The notes: generated by a model not told the origin, from the sequence alone. Counted from the stretch's first letter, positions 29,419 to 41,037 are shown. The stretch: 62,734 nucleotides of DNA from Legionella sp. (GCA_031291095.1 JARLJR010000055.1:1-62734), one strand, 5' to 3'. Translations and numbers: made by a program.

Positions 29419-30671
29419 TGATTGAATTAAAGAATTACACGTTAAATTTTGGTCCACAACATCCCGCAGCCCATGGGGTTTTGCGTTTGGTTCTTGAGTT
29501 GGAAGGTGAAACTATTGTTCGTGCTGATCCACACATTGGCTTATTGCACCGTGCAACTGAAAAATTAGTGGAAACAAAACCATACATACAAAGCATCGGA
29601 TATATGGATCGCTTAGATTACGTATCCATGATGTGTAATGAACATGCTTATGTTCGCGCGATAGAAAAGTTTTTAGGTGTGGAACCCCCCCTGCGAGCGC
29701 AATACATCCGTACCCTGTTTGATGAAATCACGCGCGTGTTAAATCACCTTTTATGGCTAGGAGCGATTGCCCTGGATATTGGTGCAATGACCGTATTTTT
29801 GTATTGCTTTAGAGAGCGCGAAGATTTATTTGACTGCTATGAGGCCGTATCCGGAGCTCGTATGCATGCCACCTACTATAGACCTGGTGGGGTTGCTCGG
29901 GACTTACCTGATACCATGCCGCAATATAAGGCTTCAAGATGGCACAGCGATCGTGAAGTGGAAAAACTCAATGAAGATCGTAGCGGCACGTTACTTGATT
30001 TCATCTGGGCTTTTACAGAGCGCTTCCCACGTTGTGTTGATGAATATGAAACTTTATTAACCGACAATAGAATTTGGAAACAACGTACGGTAGATATCGG
30101 TGTTGTTTCTCCAGAGCAAGCATTGCAATGGGGCTTTACCGGTCCAATGTTACGCGGTTCAGGTATTGCCTGGGATCTACGTAAAAAGCAAAGCTATGCT
30201 GCTTATGATCAAGTTGATTTTGATGTTCCAGTGGGTAAAACTGGAGATTGTTACGACCGCTATTTGGTTCGTGTTGAAGAGTTAAGACAATCAAATCGAA
30301 TTATTAGACAATGTGTCGAATGGCTAAGAAAAAATCCAGGGCCAGTTCGTCTTGATGATCATAAGATTACACCACCACGACGTGTTGAAATGAAGCACGA
30401 CATGGAAGCCTTAATCCATCATTTTAAATTATTTACGGAAGGCTTTTGTTTACCTCGTGGCGAAGTTTATAGCGCTGTTGAAGCGCCAAAAGGCGAGTTT
30501 GGTATTTATATGGTATCAGATGGCGCTAATAAACCGTACCGATTGAAAATTCGTGCTCCCGGATTCGCGCATTTATCAAGTTTTGATGAAATGGCAAGAG
30601 GGCATATGCTTGCAGATGGTGTGGCAATTTTGGCAAGTCAAGATATCGTGTTTGGTGAAATTGATCGTTAG
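29418..30671 (+). CDS. nuoD: NADH-quinone oxidoreductase subunit D
   Basis: The 417-residue 49-kDa-type subunit forms part of the quinone cavity with NuoB. It shows [16 protein letters not shown] with the conserved His residues and the C-terminal APGFAHL and DIVFGEIDR ends. It is translationally coupled to nuoC. The stop is followed by the 133-bp nuoD-nuoE gap with two perfect palindromes. Confidence 0.97.
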   Translation: MIELKNYTLNFGPQHPAAHGVLRLVLELEGETIVRADPHIGLLHRATEKLVETKPYIQSIGYMDRLDYVSMMCNEHAYVRAIEKFLGVEPPLRAQYIRTLFDEITRVLNHLLWLGAIALDIGAMTVFLYCFREREDLFDCYEAVSGARMHATYYRPGGVARDLPDTMPQYKASRWHSDREVEKLNEDRSGTLLDFIWAFTERFPRCVDEYETLLTDNRIWKQRTVDIGVVSPEQALQWGFTGPMLRGSGIAWDLRKKQSYAAYDQVDFDVPVGKTGDCYDRYLVRVEELRQSNRIIRQCVEWLRKNPGPVRLDDHKITPPRRVEMKHDMEALIHHFKLFTEGFCLPRGEVYSAVEAPKGEFGIYMVSDGANKPYRLKIRAPGFAHLSSFDEMARGHMLADGVAILASQDIVFGEIDR

Positions 30672-30687
30672 ATCAACATAAATTCAG

Positions 30688-30727
30688 TTCGATATAAAAA
30701 CATTATATCGAATTTACACTAGTGTAA
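30688..30727. promoter_or_regulatory. Two palindromes in the nuoD-nuoE gap
   Basis: TTCGATATAA (30688-30697) and TTATATCGAA (30703-30712) form a perfect 10-bp inverted repeat with a 5-base spacer, immediately followed by the perfect 14-bp palindrome TTACACTAGTGTAA (30714-30727). They could be a hairpin affecting mRNA or a binding site for a dimeric regulator of the nuoE-N part of the operon. Confidence 0.5.
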
Positions 30728-30804
30728 TGTATTAAACATAACCTGGAAGCAAGAGAGCTGCGACCAGGATTTATTGTTTGTACACATGAGATAAAGGTTT
30801 AGAT

Positions 30805-31308
30805 ATGTCTGATAATTCAGCAAAAATATTAAATCAATTGATATCGAAAGAGCGTATGCAGGATATTGATCATTGGGTAGCAAAATATCCTCAAGATCAG
30901 AAGCAGTCTGCAGTAATGAGTGCTTTAAGAATTGTTCAAGAAGAGCATAATCATTTAACTCCAGAATTGATGGATGCTGTAGCTAATTATCTTGAAATGC
31001 CAGCCATTGCTGTATACGAAGTAGCAAGTTTCTATACGATGTATGAACATAAGCCTGTTGGAAAACATTTACTGAATGTTTGCACCAACATCTCCTGTTT
31101 GTTACGTGGTTCTGCTGGTGTGGTTGACCACCTAGAGAAAAAATTAGGGATCAAGTTAGGTGAAACTACAGATGATGGACGTTTTACTTTACGGTCTGTT
31201 GAATGCTTAGGTGCTTGCGTTAATGCACCAATGATGCAGGTAGACAAAGATTATCACGAGAATCTAACTCCTGAATCGATAGATAAAGTGTTGGGCCAAT
31301 ACGAATAA
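30805..31308 (+). CDS. nuoE: NADH-quinone oxidoreductase subunit E
   Basis: This 167-residue thioredoxin-fold subunit binds the N1a [2Fe-2S] cluster with cysteines in CTNISCLLRG and ECLGACVNAPM. It acts beside NuoF in the NADH dehydrogenase module. The ATG is preceded by a modest AAAGG site; nuoF follows after about 18 bases. Confidence 0.97.
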   Translation: MSDNSAKILNQLISKERMQDIDHWVAKYPQDQKQSAVMSALRIVQEEHNHLTPELMDAVANYLEMPAIAVYEVASFYTMYEHKPVGKHLLNVCTNISCLLRGSAGVVDHLEKKLGIKLGETTDDGRFTLRSVECLGACVNAPMMQVDKDYHENLTPESIDKVLGQYE

Positions 31309-31326
31309 AAGATAGAGGTGGTTGCC

Positions 31327-32604
31327 GTGGTCGAATTAAATCAAGTTTGTTACCGAACAGTTCATTTACCAGAGCCTTGGACTCTATCTGCTTATGAAAG
31401 TATTGGTGGATACAGTGCCTGGAGAAAGATATTAAAAGAGCAAACTTCTCCCCAATTAATTATTGATGAATTAAAAACCTCTGCATTGCGAGGTCGTGGT
31501 GGTGCAGGTTTCCCTACCGGATTAAAGTGGAGTTTTATGAATCGTAATTCTCCCGTACAAAAATATGTTGTATGTAATTCGGACGAAGGTGAGCCTGGTA
31601 CTTGTAAAGACCGCGAAATATTAACTTTAAATCCTCATCAGCTAATTGAAGGTATGGCTATTGCCGGATATGTGATGGGTGCAACGGTTGGTTATAACTA
31701 CATCCGCGGTGAGTTCTGGTTACCTTATGAGCACACTGAATCTGCATTAAAAGAAGCTTATGCCGCTGGCTTATTAGGGAAAAATATTTTAGGTTCGGGT
31801 GTCGATTTTGATTTATACAATCATTTAGGCGCTGGCGCATATATTTGTGGTGAAGAAACTGCCCTACTTAATTCATTAGAGGGTAAGAAAGGACAACCAC
31901 GCTTTAAACCACCGTTCCCTGCGAACTATGGTTTATATGGGAAACCTACAACGATTAACAACACAGAAACCTTTGCTTCTGTTCCAGTAATTCTGGAAAA
32001 AGGTGGCGAATGGTTCTTAAAACTTGGCAGGCCCAATAATGGGGGTGCTAAATGCTTTAGCGTCAGCGGCCATGTTAATAAACCTGGCAACTTTGAAATC
32101 CCATTAGGCACTCCATTTAAAACACTATTGGAACTTGCCGGTGGTGTGCTTCATGACCGCAAAATCAAAGCAGTGATCCCTGGTGGTACATCCATGCCAG
32201 TTCTACCTGGCGATGTAATGATGGGGCTTGATATGGATTACGACAGCATCCAAAAAGCAGGCTCTGGACTGGGTTCCGGTGCTGTGATCATTATGGATGA
32301 AACAACCTGTATGGTTGACGCGTTATATCGAATTTCAGAGTTTTATATGGATGAGTCTTGTGGTCAGTGTACTCCTTGCCGTGAAGGTACGGGGTGGTTG
32401 GTACGCTTATTACATCGAATCAAAGATGGCCATGGAGAGCCAGGTGATATAGAGAAATTAGTCAATGTTGCGGATAACATCGAAGGACGAACCATTTGTG
32501 CATTAGGTGAAGCAGCTGCTTGGCCTGTACAAAGTTTCGTTAAGCACTTTTATCATGAATTTGATTACTTCATTAAGCATAAACGCTCGATCGTCGCAGC
32601 ATAA
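31327..32604 (+). CDS. nuoF: NADH-quinone oxidoreductase subunit F
   Basis: I chose GTG 31327 because AGAGG lies 8 bases before it; another GTG at 31318 overlaps that site and would add three residues. The 425-residue subunit binds NADH and FMN ([26 protein letters not shown]) and the N3 [4Fe-4S] cluster ([12 protein letters not shown] plus the later Cys in TICALGEA). It oxidises NADH for complex I. Confidence 0.96.
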   Translation: MVELNQVCYRTVHLPEPWTLSAYESIGGYSAWRKILKEQTSPQLIIDELKTSALRGRGGAGFPTGLKWSFMNRNSPVQKYVVCNSDEGEPGTCKDREILTLNPHQLIEGMAIAGYVMGATVGYNYIRGEFWLPYEHTESALKEAYAAGLLGKNILGSGVDFDLYNHLGAGAYICGEETALLNSLEGKKGQPRFKPPFPANYGLYGKPTTINNTETFASVPVILEKGGEWFLKLGRPNNGGAKCFSVSGHVNKPGNFEIPLGTPFKTLLELAGGVLHDRKIKAVIPGGTSMPVLPGDVMMGLDMDYDSIQKAGSGLGSGAVIIMDETTCMVDALYRISEFYMDESCGQCTPCREGTGWLVRLLHRIKDGHGEPGDIEKLVNVADNIEGRTICALGEAAAWPVQSFVKHFYHEFDYFIKHKRSIVAA

Positions 32605-32620
32605 TTAGAAGGTTTTAGCC

Positions 32621-34975
32621 ATGACAACTACTATTGAAATCGACGGTAAAACATTTGAAGCAGAAAACGGTAAAATGATCATCGAAGTTGCTGATGAAGC
32701 CGGTATTCATATTCCCCGTTTTTGCTATCATAAAAAACTTTCTGTAGCCGCAAACTGCCGTATGTGCTTAGTTGAAGTGGAAAATGGCAGAAAGCCAGTT
32801 CCAGCTTGTGCTACGCCAATTACTAATGGCATGAAAGTATTTACCAAATCAGAAGAAGCTCTTTATTCGCAAAAAGCAGTAATGGAGTTTTTACTGATCA
32901 ACCATCCTTTGGATTGCCCAATATGTGACCAAGGCGGTGAATGTGAATTGCAAGATGTCTCTATGGGATTTGGTGCAGATGAATCAACCTACACAGAAGC
33001 AAAGCGTTCAGTAAATGATGATGATCTCGGTGCTTTGATTGCAACTGAAATGACTCGTTGCATTCACTGTACTCGCTGTGTCCGTTTTGGTGATGAAATC
33101 GCCGGAGTACGCGAACTGGGTGCCACTGGTCGTGGTGAAAAAATGCAAATTGGAACCTACGTGCAGCACAGTATGAAGTCAGAGGTTTCCGGTAATATTA
33201 TTGATTTATGTCCTGTAGGTGCATTAACGTCAAAACCTTACCGTTTTACTGCAAGAGCCTGGGAAATGTCCCAGCATGATAGTTTAGCCCCCCACGATTG
33301 TTTAGGTTCTAACGTATTTATTCATACACGTAGAAACGAATTGATGCGTGTTGTTCCTAAAGAAAACGAATCAATTAATGAAACCTGGTTATCTGACCGT
33401 GATCGATTTAGTTATTTAGGACTAAAAAGCAAGCACAGAGCAAGCAAACCACAAATTAAGCGCAATGGCCAATGGGAAGAAGTTGATTGGGAAACTGCCT
33501 TAAAATTTACTGCTGATGGTTTAAGTCGAGTAATTAAACAAAATGGTGGCGAACAAGTTGCTGCATTTGCATCCAGTTCCTCTTCATTAGAAGAGCTCTA
33601 TTTATTACAAAAATTAATGCGCGAACTTGATGTACATAATTTGGATCATCGTTTACAGCAAGTTGATTTTAAAGATCAAGAAACTCAAGCAACGACTCCA
33701 GTGAGTTCGTTAACTTATGCTGAAATTGAAAATCAACAAACGATCGTATTAATTGGTTCTAACATTGAACGCGAAGTTCCGCTAGCTGGGGTGAGACTGC
33801 GTAAGGCATTCCGTAATGGTGCTAAAGTTTATGCCATTAACTCGGTTGATTATGATTATCATTTTGACGTTCAAGAGCGCTTTATTGTTTCTCCATTAGA
33901 AATGCCAATGCAATTGGCTAAACTGATTAAAGCGCTTGCCGATGATGCAAAAGCATTGCCTGAAGAAGTACAAAAATTATTAATTGGTCTGAATACCGAC
34001 GCAGCCGTAGAAGGTGTGGCCAAGTCACTTAAAGAAGAAAAGGCTTGCTTAATTACGGGGGCTCTTTGTGAAAATCATCCTGAAGCAGCTTTAATACGTA
34101 CTATGGTTCATTTGATTGAAAAATTAAGTGGTGCCAAAGTAGTTCGATTAACTCACGGTGCTAATACCGCTGGTGCATGGATGGCTGGTATGGTTCCTCA
34201 TAGAACCGTTGCTGGCAAGGCTGATGCAAAGGCGGGTTTAGATGTACAAGCAGCATTGAATGCTAAGTTAAAAGCATACGTATTAATGGGGGTTGAGCCA
34301 GGCTTTGATTTTGCAAATCCTTATGGCGCGCGACAATCAATGCTTGCGGCTGAGTTTGTAGTTTTAATGTCTGCTTATAATCATGAATCAATGCACGATT
34401 ATGCCGATGTAATTTTACCGATTGCACCTTATGCTGAAACTTCAGGGACCTACATCAATATTGATAATGTTTGGCAAAGCGTGAAAGGAGCATTGCCTCC
34501 TCACGATCAAGCACGCCCTGCGTGGAAAGTGTTACGCGTTTTAGGTAACTTGTTCCAGTGCAAAGATTTTGAATATACCTCAACAGAAGATATTTTATCT
34601 GAGATTAAAGCGGTTGCTGCAATCACTGTAGAGCAAGACTATACCCCTTATTATCCTGAGAGCTTACCGCTGATTAATGAGTCCTTGATTCGTGTAGGTG
34701 AGTGGCCTTTGTATCGTGTTGATTCAATTGTAAGAAATGCTAAAGAGCTGCAATTGTGTGCTTCTGCTGATACTGCATGCATACGGATGAATCCTACAAC
34801 GGCAGATCGATTGCAATTAGATGAAATTGCTACTGTATCTCAGGGAGATATTGAGATAACATTGCCGCTTAAACGTGATGAGCGAATTGCGGCAGATGTT
34901 GTATGGGTAGCAAACGCGATGCCTGAGACAGTTGATTTAGGCCATTCATTTGCTGCAATAACTATTAAGCGCTAG
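32621..34975 (+). CDS. nuoG: NADH-quinone oxidoreductase subunit G
   Basis: This 784-residue subunit has an N-terminal ferredoxin-like [2Fe-2S] domain (FCYHKKLSVAANCRMCLVE), the His/Cys-ligated cluster (HPLDCPICDQGGEC), a [4Fe-4S] site (CIHCTRCVRFGDEI) and a molybdopterin oxidoreductase-like C-terminal domain that carries no cofactor in this family. It links the NADH module to the rest of the peripheral arm. Spacing to nuoF and nuoH is 16 and 12 bases. Confidence 0.97.
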   Translation: MTTTIEIDGKTFEAENGKMIIEVADEAGIHIPRFCYHKKLSVAANCRMCLVEVENGRKPVPACATPITNGMKVFTKSEEALYSQKAVMEFLLINHPLDCPICDQGGECELQDVSMGFGADESTYTEAKRSVNDDDLGALIATEMTRCIHCTRCVRFGDEIAGVRELGATGRGEKMQIGTYVQHSMKSEVSGNIIDLCPVGALTSKPYRFTARAWEMSQHDSLAPHDCLGSNVFIHTRRNELMRVVPKENESINETWLSDRDRFSYLGLKSKHRASKPQIKRNGQWEEVDWETALKFTADGLSRVIKQNGGEQVAAFASSSSSLEELYLLQKLMRELDVHNLDHRLQQVDFKDQETQATTPVSSLTYAEIENQQTIVLIGSNIEREVPLAGVRLRKAFRNGAKVYAINSVDYDYHFDVQERFIVSPLEMPMQLAKLIKALADDAKALPEEVQKLLIGLNTDAAVEGVAKSLKEEKACLITGALCENHPEAALIRTMVHLIEKLSGAKVVRLTHGANTAGAWMAGMVPHRTVAGKADAKAGLDVQAALNAKLKAYVLMGVEPGFDFANPYGARQSMLAAEFVVLMSAYNHESMHDYADVILPIAPYAETSGTYINIDNVWQSVKGALPPHDQARPAWKVLRVLGNLFQCKDFEYTSTEDILSEIKAVAAITVEQDYTPYYPESLPLINESLIRVGEWPLYRVDSIVRNAKELQLCASADTACIRMNPTTADRLQLDEIATVSQGDIEITLPLKRDERIAADVVWVANAMPETVDLGHSFAAITIKR

Positions 34976-34987
34976 GCAGGTAAGAAA

Positions 34988-36010
34988 ATGCTGCATGATA
35001 TTAGCATATTAATTTGGGTTGTTCTTAAGATACTCGTAATTGTAGTTCCATTACTATTATGTGTTGCGTATTTAATTTATGCTGAGCGTAAGGTTATTGG
35101 TTACATTCAATCACGTATTGGTCCTAACCGAGTTGGGGTTAAAGGCTTACTACAGCCTATAGCTGACTTGATTAAATTGATCACGAAAGAAATTATTATT
35201 CCAACACGGTCAAATAAGTATCTTTTTATTATCGCACCACTTTTTGCTTTAGTTCCTGCCTTGGCTGGTTGGGCAGTGGTTCCTTTTCAGGAAGGAGTGG
35301 TTCTTGCGAACATTAACGCGGGAGTACTTTACGTTTTTGCAATGAGCTCCCTGGGCGTTTATGGAGTGCTTATCGCAGGTTGGGCATCTAACTCGAAATA
35401 TGCAATGTTTGGGGCATTGAGAAGTACAGCACAGACAGTGTCGTATGAAATTGCCATGGGATTTGCATTAGTCGGTGTTTTATTAGCCGCTAACAGCATG
35501 AACCTTACTGACATTGTTAACTCACAAAAAGGCGGAATGCTCCATTGGTGGTTTGTACCGTTGCTTCCATTATTTTTAGTGTTTTGGATTGCAGGTATTG
35601 CAGAAACGAATAGAGCACCTTTTGACCTTGCTGAGGGTGAGTCAGAAATTGTTGCGGGATTCCATGTTGAGTATTCAGGAATAGGGTTTGCGTTATTCTT
35701 CTTATCAGAATACGCGAGCATGATTCTGATTTCGGTCATGTTGAGTATTCTGTTCTTAGGCGGGTGGATGTCTCCATTTGAAGGGATCCCTGTTTTAGAA
35801 GATATATTCTTCGTTGTACCTGGCTTTGTATGGTTGCTCGTGAAGATCAGCTTTTTCCTCTTTGTTTATCTATGGGTAAGAGCGACATTTCCACGGTATC
35901 GTTATGACCAACTTATGCGTTTAGGTTGGAAAGTACTCATCCCGGTTACCATTGTTTGGATTATAGTAACGGCCGTAATGGTTGTTGCTCAGGTTAAACC
36001 TTGGTTTTGA
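34988..36010 (+). CDS. nuoH: NADH-quinone oxidoreductase subunit H
   Basis: The 340-residue membrane subunit with about eight helices forms the quinone entry and links to the proton channels. Family motifs are [19 protein letters not shown] and [15 protein letters not shown] with the conserved acidic loop. GGTAAG precedes the ATG. Confidence 0.97.
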   Translation: MLHDISILIWVVLKILVIVVPLLLCVAYLIYAERKVIGYIQSRIGPNRVGVKGLLQPIADLIKLITKEIIIPTRSNKYLFIIAPLFALVPALAGWAVVPFQEGVVLANINAGVLYVFAMSSLGVYGVLIAGWASNSKYAMFGALRSTAQTVSYEIAMGFALVGVLLAANSMNLTDIVNSQKGGMLHWWFVPLLPLFLVFWIAGIAETNRAPFDLAEGESEIVAGFHVEYSGIGFALFFLSEYASMILISVMLSILFLGGWMSPFEGIPVLEDIFFVVPGFVWLLVKISFFLFVYLWVRATFPRYRYDQLMRLGWKVLIPVTIVWIIVTAVMVVAQVKPWF

Positions 36011-36028
36011 TGGTTAAAAGAGAAGCCG

Positions 36029-36529
36029 ATGAAAAAAGTATATCAAAATATTAAGTATTACCTACGAAGTTTTCTTTTAATAGAGCTTTTGGCTGGTTTA
36101 AAGCTGACGGGACGGTATTTCTTCAAGAAAAAAATAACCGTGCAGTTTCCTGAGGAACAAACGCCGACATCTCCTCGCTTTAGGGGGTTACTAGCACTTC
36201 GTCGCTATCCTAATGGGGAAGAACGCTGCATCGCATGTAAATTATGTGAAGCTGTATGTCCTGCATTGGCAATCACCATTGAGTCTGAGCCGCGTGACGA
36301 TGGTTCACGTCGCACTACACGCTATGATATTGATGTATTTAAGTGCATTAACTGTGGTCTATGTGAAGAGTCTTGTCCAGTTGACTCCATAGTTGTTACT
36401 CCAATACAGCATTATCATGTGAGCGAACGTGGTCAGAATATCATGACAAAAGAAAAACTTTTGGCTCTGGGTGATTTAATGGAACCAAAACTTGCAGCAG
36501 ATCGCGCTGCTGATGAAAAGTACCGATAA
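36029..36529 (+). CDS. nuoI: NADH-quinone oxidoreductase subunit I
   Basis: This 166-residue ferredoxin-type subunit binds N6a and N6b [4Fe-4S] clusters by two CxxCxxCxxxCP motifs ([12 protein letters not shown] and [12 protein letters not shown]). It passes electrons from NuoG to NuoB. Confidence 0.97.
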   Translation: MKKVYQNIKYYLRSFLLIELLAGLKLTGRYFFKKKITVQFPEEQTPTSPRFRGLLALRRYPNGEERCIACKLCEAVCPALAITIESEPRDDGSRRTTRYDIDVFKCINCGLCEESCPVDSIVVTPIQHYHVSERGQNIMTKEKLLALGDLMEPKLAADRAADEKYR

Positions 36530-36540
36530 TGGGGTAATGT

Positions 36541-37197
36541 ATGCATGACTTATTAATTCAAGCTATTTTTTATGTTTTTGCAGCCTTAACCGTTGGTTCT
36601 GCATTATTGGCGGTTACTCAAAGTAACCCCGTTCGTTGTGTTCTGTTTCTCGTATTTACCTTCTTTACGAGTTCAGTACTGTGGATATTGGCAGAAGCTG
36701 AGTTTTTGGCTTTAATTCTAGTACTGGTTTATGTCGGTGCGGTAATGACCTTATTCTTGTTCGTGGTCATGATGCTTAACATTGATGTTGAATCGGTAAA
36801 AGGTCAACTAAAACGCTATCTTCCATTTGGCTTCATTATCGTTGCACTATTCCTTGCACTTTTAATGAAAGCTATTCCAGAAGGTTCGCTTAAGAGCAAT
36901 GTTGAGACTAAGCCCGTGGTTGCGTCTTCTACGCTGCAGCCTGGTGATGCATCTCAGCAACAATCTAGGCCAATTATAGTTGAGGCTTCAAACACTGAAG
37001 CATTGGGTATGGTTCTTTATACTGATTATTTCCTGGCTTTTGAGCTTGCAGCCGTACTTTTATTAGTTGCGATTGTTTCTGCAATTACCCTAGTACACCG
37101 TGGCGCAAGATACTCGAAGAGACAAGATATTAAGCAGCAGATTATGACTCGCAGAAGTGATCGAGTTGAGTTAGTTACTATGAAGGCAGAAAAATAA
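36541..37197 (+). CDS. nuoJ: NADH-quinone oxidoreductase subunit J
   Basis: The 218-residue membrane subunit has five hydrophobic helices with the conserved segment [20 protein letters not shown] polar loop between helices 4 and 5 (about residues 115-150) is rich in Ser, Gln and Pro. It takes part in coupling quinone reduction to proton movement. Confidence 0.96.
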   Translation: MHDLLIQAIFYVFAALTVGSALLAVTQSNPVRCVLFLVFTFFTSSVLWILAEAEFLALILVLVYVGAVMTLFLFVVMMLNIDVESVKGQLKRYLPFGFIIVALFLALLMKAIPEGSLKSNVETKPVVASSTLQPGDASQQQSRPIIVEASNTEALGMVLYTDYFLAFELAAVLLLVAIVSAITLVHRGARYSKRQDIKQQIMTRRSDRVELVTMKAEK

Positions 37198-37214
37198 GTA
37201 TTGGGGAATACCAT

Positions 37215-37520
37215 ATGATACCGGTTAATAATTACCTGATATTGGGTGCGATTTTGTTTGGCTTAGGCCTTGTTGGAATGATGATAAATCGCAAAAATAT
37301 CATTTTACTCCTTATCTGTGTTGAACTGATGTTACTTGCAGTAAACACGAATTTTATTGCGTTTTCTCATTATTTTAATGAGATTGGAGGACAGGTTTTT
37401 GTCTTTTTCATTTTGACCGTTGCTGCTGCGGAAGCTGCGATTGGTTTGGCCATAGTAATGTTGCTTTATAGAAATAGAGGCAACATCGACGTAGATAAGA
37501 TGAATCATTTAAAAGGTTAA
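37215..37520 (+). CDS. nuoK: NADH-quinone oxidoreductase subunit K
   Basis: This 101-residue antiporter-like small subunit has three helices and the conserved membrane glutamates, one in [16 protein letters not shown] and one in [13 protein letters not shown]. It lies 17 bases after nuoJ and 4 bases before the nuoL GTG. Confidence 0.97.
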   Translation: MIPVNNYLILGAILFGLGLVGMMINRKNIILLLICVELMLLAVNTNFIAFSHYFNEIGGQVFVFFILTVAAAEAAIGLAIVMLLYRNRGNIDVDKMNHLKG

Positions 37521-37524
37521 CATT

Positions 37525-39498
37525 GTGAGTATACAACAACTTTGTTTGATAATTGTTTTAGCTCCTCTTGCAGGCTCGGTCATCGCTGGTTTCTTTCGAA
37601 ACCAAATAGGACGTGTTGGAGCGCACTCAGTTACAATTCTGGGTGTTAGCATTTCCTTTATTGCGTCACTGTACATTGCTTGTCAGATTTTTTCGGGCGC
37701 GATGCCTTCAGAAAATACGGTCCTATATCATTGGGCGACTGGTGGTGCATTAATTCCTTATGAGTTTAATCTAGGGTTCTTAATTGATCCGCTAACGGCA
37801 ATCATGCTGATAACGGTAAATTTTGTATCCTTATTAGTACATATTTATAGTATTGGTTACATGTCGGATGACGACGGCTATCAACGTTTCTTTAGCTATA
37901 TTTCACTCTTTACCTTCATGATGTTGATGCTCGTTACGTCAAATAACTTTTTACAGTTATTCTTCGGTTGGGAAGGTGTCGGTCTGGTTTCTTACCTACT
38001 TATCGGCTTCTGGTATCAAAAGGAGTCGGCAATTGAAGGAAGCCTTAAAGCATTCTTGGTTAATCGCGTAGGTGATTTTGGTTTTGTTATCGGTATCGCC
38101 TTGGTTTTTGCTTACACAGGAAGCATTGACTACGCAACGGTATTTCAAAGTGCAAATTATTTAGCGAGTCAAAATATTGAGTTATTCGGTGGCCATTCTT
38201 GGTCAGTAATGACAGTTACTTGTTTGGCTTTATATGTTGGTGCTATGGGTAAATCAGCTCAGGTACCTTTACATGTGTGGTTACCGGAGTCAATGGAAGG
38301 TCCTACTCCAATTTCTGCATTAATCCATGCTGCAACAATGGTTACAGCTGGGGTATTTATGCTGGCACGGATTTCACCACTACTTGAATTATCAACAACT
38401 GCTTTGTCTGTTGTGTTGGTGATTGGTGCTACTGGTGCTCTCTTCACCGGTATTCTTGCCTTAGTGATGAATGATATTAAGCGTGTAGTGGCTTATTCAA
38501 CTTTATCTCAGTTGGGATATATGATGGTCGGTATCGGTGCTTCTGCATACAGCGCAGGAATGTTCCACCTGATCACTCATGCTTGCTTTAAAGCCTTATT
38601 ATTCCTTGGTGCTGGTTCTGTAATTATCGGGATGCATCATGAGCAAGACATGCGTAAAATGGGTGGCTTGTGGAGTAAAATGCCCATCACTTATGTTACT
38701 TTTGTTATTGGAACTTTAGCATTATGTGCTATTCCTCCTTTTGCTGGTTTCTACTCAAAGGATACTATTATTGAGGCGGCACAACTTTCACAAATACCGG
38801 GCAGTAGTTATGCTTATTTCTGTGTTGTTGTCGGCGCAATGGTTACCGCAATTTACAGCTTTAGGTCGCTCTTTATGACCTTCCATGGTAAACCACGTAT
38901 GGATCAACATACCTTGGATCACGTGCATGAGTCTCCATGGGTTGTATGGTTACCTTTAGTAATCTTAGCCGTTCCCTCGGTAATTTTAGGCTACGTGTTG
39001 TATATGCCTATGTTATTTGATAAGCCAACTTTATTAGGTTCATCGCTGTTTGTGCTTCCTGATCATAATGTTATGGCAGAGCTAGCTCATGAAATTACAT
39101 CTCCTTTTGAAAGTATGATTCACTCAGTTTCATCACTTACTTTCTGGATTACATTAACAGGTATTGCTATTGCCTGGGTTTGCTATATTGCTGTTCCATC
39201 AATTCCTGGTTACATGGCTCGTCATTTGAAACTCATTTATAAGCTTCTTATGAATAAATATGGATTTGATGCCTTTAATAACCTGGTCTTTGTAAAAGGT
39301 ACCAAAGGTCTTGGCAATGCTTTTTATAGCGTTGGTGATCAAGGATTAATTGATGGAATGGTAGTTAATGGTAGTAGTCGACTGATTAGATGGTTTTCCA
39401 GTAAAGGTCGAACCATACAAAGTGGTTATCTAAATCACTATGCAACAGTTATGGTTCTTGGATTACTCGGATTCTTGTGCTGGTTGATACTAGGCTGA
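37525..39498 (+). CDS. nuoL: NADH-quinone oxidoreductase subunit L
   Basis: The 657-residue distal proton-pumping subunit shows FFGWEGVGLVSYLLIGFW with the key Glu, the GKSAQVPLHVWLPESMEGPTP segment with the lateral Lys, and a long C-terminal region typical of the NuoL lateral helix. It starts with GTG, 4 bases after nuoK. Confidence 0.97.
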   Translation: MSIQQLCLIIVLAPLAGSVIAGFFRNQIGRVGAHSVTILGVSISFIASLYIACQIFSGAMPSENTVLYHWATGGALIPYEFNLGFLIDPLTAIMLITVNFVSLLVHIYSIGYMSDDDGYQRFFSYISLFTFMMLMLVTSNNFLQLFFGWEGVGLVSYLLIGFWYQKESAIEGSLKAFLVNRVGDFGFVIGIALVFAYTGSIDYATVFQSANYLASQNIELFGGHSWSVMTVTCLALYVGAMGKSAQVPLHVWLPESMEGPTPISALIHAATMVTAGVFMLARISPLLELSTTALSVVLVIGATGALFTGILALVMNDIKRVVAYSTLSQLGYMMVGIGASAYSAGMFHLITHACFKALLFLGAGSVIIGMHHEQDMRKMGGLWSKMPITYVTFVIGTLALCAIPPFAGFYSKDTIIEAAQLSQIPGSSYAYFCVVVGAMVTAIYSFRSLFMTFHGKPRMDQHTLDHVHESPWVVWLPLVILAVPSVILGYVLYMPMLFDKPTLLGSSLFVLPDHNVMAELAHEITSPFESMIHSVSSLTFWITLTGIAIAWVCYIAVPSIPGYMARHLKLIYKLLMNKYGFDAFNNLVFVKGTKGLGNAFYSVGDQGLIDGMVVNGSSRLIRWFSSKGRTIQSGYLNHYATVMVLGLLGFLCWLILG

Positions 39499-39513
39499 AT
39501 ATAAGGTGAGGGT

Positions 39514-41019
39514 ATGCATTATTTGCTCAATTTGCTAGTTTGGTTGCCAATATTAGGCGGTGTTTTTGTTCTTCTCGCAGGAGATGATCGTAACCCTAAC
39601 AATGCACGCTATTTGGCTTTATTCACAGTGGTGCTCTGTCTACTGCTTTGTGTGCCTTTAGTTGGCGGCTTTGATACTAAAGCTTTAGGGATGCAATATT
39701 TGGAAGAGTTTCCTTGGATGCCTTCTCTTGGCATTAGCTACAGCCTTGGTATTGATGGTTTGTCATTATTATTAATTGTACTAAGTATTTTCACTAATTT
39801 GGTGGTGATTCTTGCTACTTGGGAAAGCATTACCAGCAGAGTGTCTCAGTATTTAGCTGCATTTTTGATTATGCAGGGCTTATTAGTCGGTGTATTCTCT
39901 GCTCTGGATTCAATTTTATTCTACATATTCTGGGAAGCAACTCTGATTCCTATGTACTTAATCATAGGTATTTGGGGTTCGGACAATCGCGTGTATGCTG
40001 CGATTAAATTCTTCCTATATACCTTCTTTGGTTCAGTATTGATGCTCGGTAGTTTCTTATACATGGGGTATATTGCTGGAACCTTTAATATAGAAGCATT
40101 CTATGCAATTAAACTGAGCATGACTGCACAAACCTTGATTTTCATTGCGTTTTTCCTCGGTTTTGCGATTAAAATTCCTATGTTCCCAGTCCATACCTGG
40201 TTACCGGATGCACATACCGAAGCACCAGCGGGGGGCTCTATTGTTTTAGCTGCAATCCTACTGAAACTAGGGGCATACGGATTCATTCGTTTTTCATTGC
40301 CAATCGTTCCTGATGCATGTAATAAGTATTCTTGTGTGATGATTGTCTTATCCTTGATTGCCGTGGTGTATATTGCCTTAGTTGCAATTGTGCAAAAGGA
40401 TATGAAGCGTTTGATTGCATACTCATCAATTTCACATATGGGTTTTGTAACCTTGGGCTGCTTTGCAATTTTCAGCATTGCCAAACAAACTGGCTTAAGT
40501 AATGCTGGGCTGATTTTAGAAGGTGCGATTGTAGTAATGATTTCGCATGCCTTTGTTTCTAGCGGAATGTTTGCTGGGGTTGGTTTTATTTATGACCGCA
40601 TGCATACTCGTCGCTTAGTAGACTTTGGGGGTATCGTAAATACCATGCCAATATTTGCTTCATTCTTTATGCTGTTTTGCATGGCCAATGCAGGTTTACC
40701 AGGAACTTCAGGGTTTGTTGGTGAATTTATGATCATTGTTGGTTCGATGAAAGCCGGATTCTGGATTACTTTCTGGGCAGCAACTACCTTAATGACAGCT
40801 GCAGCATACAATCTTTGGATGTATAAGCGCGTTATTTTTGGCAAGGTAGCTAATGATAAAGTTGCGGCATTAAAAGACCTGTCAATTTATGAGTTAAGTG
40901 CATACGTGTTATTAGCTCTGATGGTTATTGCTATGGGGGTGTATCCTAAGCCGATGCTTGAATACATACACCAGACGGTAAGTCATACTCTGGCACTAGC
41001 CAGCCAAACAAAATTGTAA
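39514..41019 (+). CDS. nuoM: NADH-quinone oxidoreductase subunit M
   Basis: This 501-residue proton-pumping subunit has about 14 helices. Antiporter-family motifs are FYIFWEATLIPMYLIIGIWG with the conserved Glu and FAIKIPMFPVHTWLPDAHTEAP. GGTGAGGG precedes the ATG. Confidence 0.97.
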   Translation: MHYLLNLLVWLPILGGVFVLLAGDDRNPNNARYLALFTVVLCLLLCVPLVGGFDTKALGMQYLEEFPWMPSLGISYSLGIDGLSLLLIVLSIFTNLVVILATWESITSRVSQYLAAFLIMQGLLVGVFSALDSILFYIFWEATLIPMYLIIGIWGSDNRVYAAIKFFLYTFFGSVLMLGSFLYMGYIAGTFNIEAFYAIKLSMTAQTLIFIAFFLGFAIKIPMFPVHTWLPDAHTEAPAGGSIVLAAILLKLGAYGFIRFSLPIVPDACNKYSCVMIVLSLIAVVYIALVAIVQKDMKRLIAYSSISHMGFVTLGCFAIFSIAKQTGLSNAGLILEGAIVVMISHAFVSSGMFAGVGFIYDRMHTRRLVDFGGIVNTMPIFASFFMLFCMANAGLPGTSGFVGEFMIIVGSMKAGFWITFWAATTLMTAAAYNLWMYKRVIFGKVANDKVAALKDLSIYELSAYVLLALMVIAMGVYPKPMLEYIHQTVSHTLALASQTKL

Positions 41020-41037
41020 TACGCAAGGTTAATTAAT

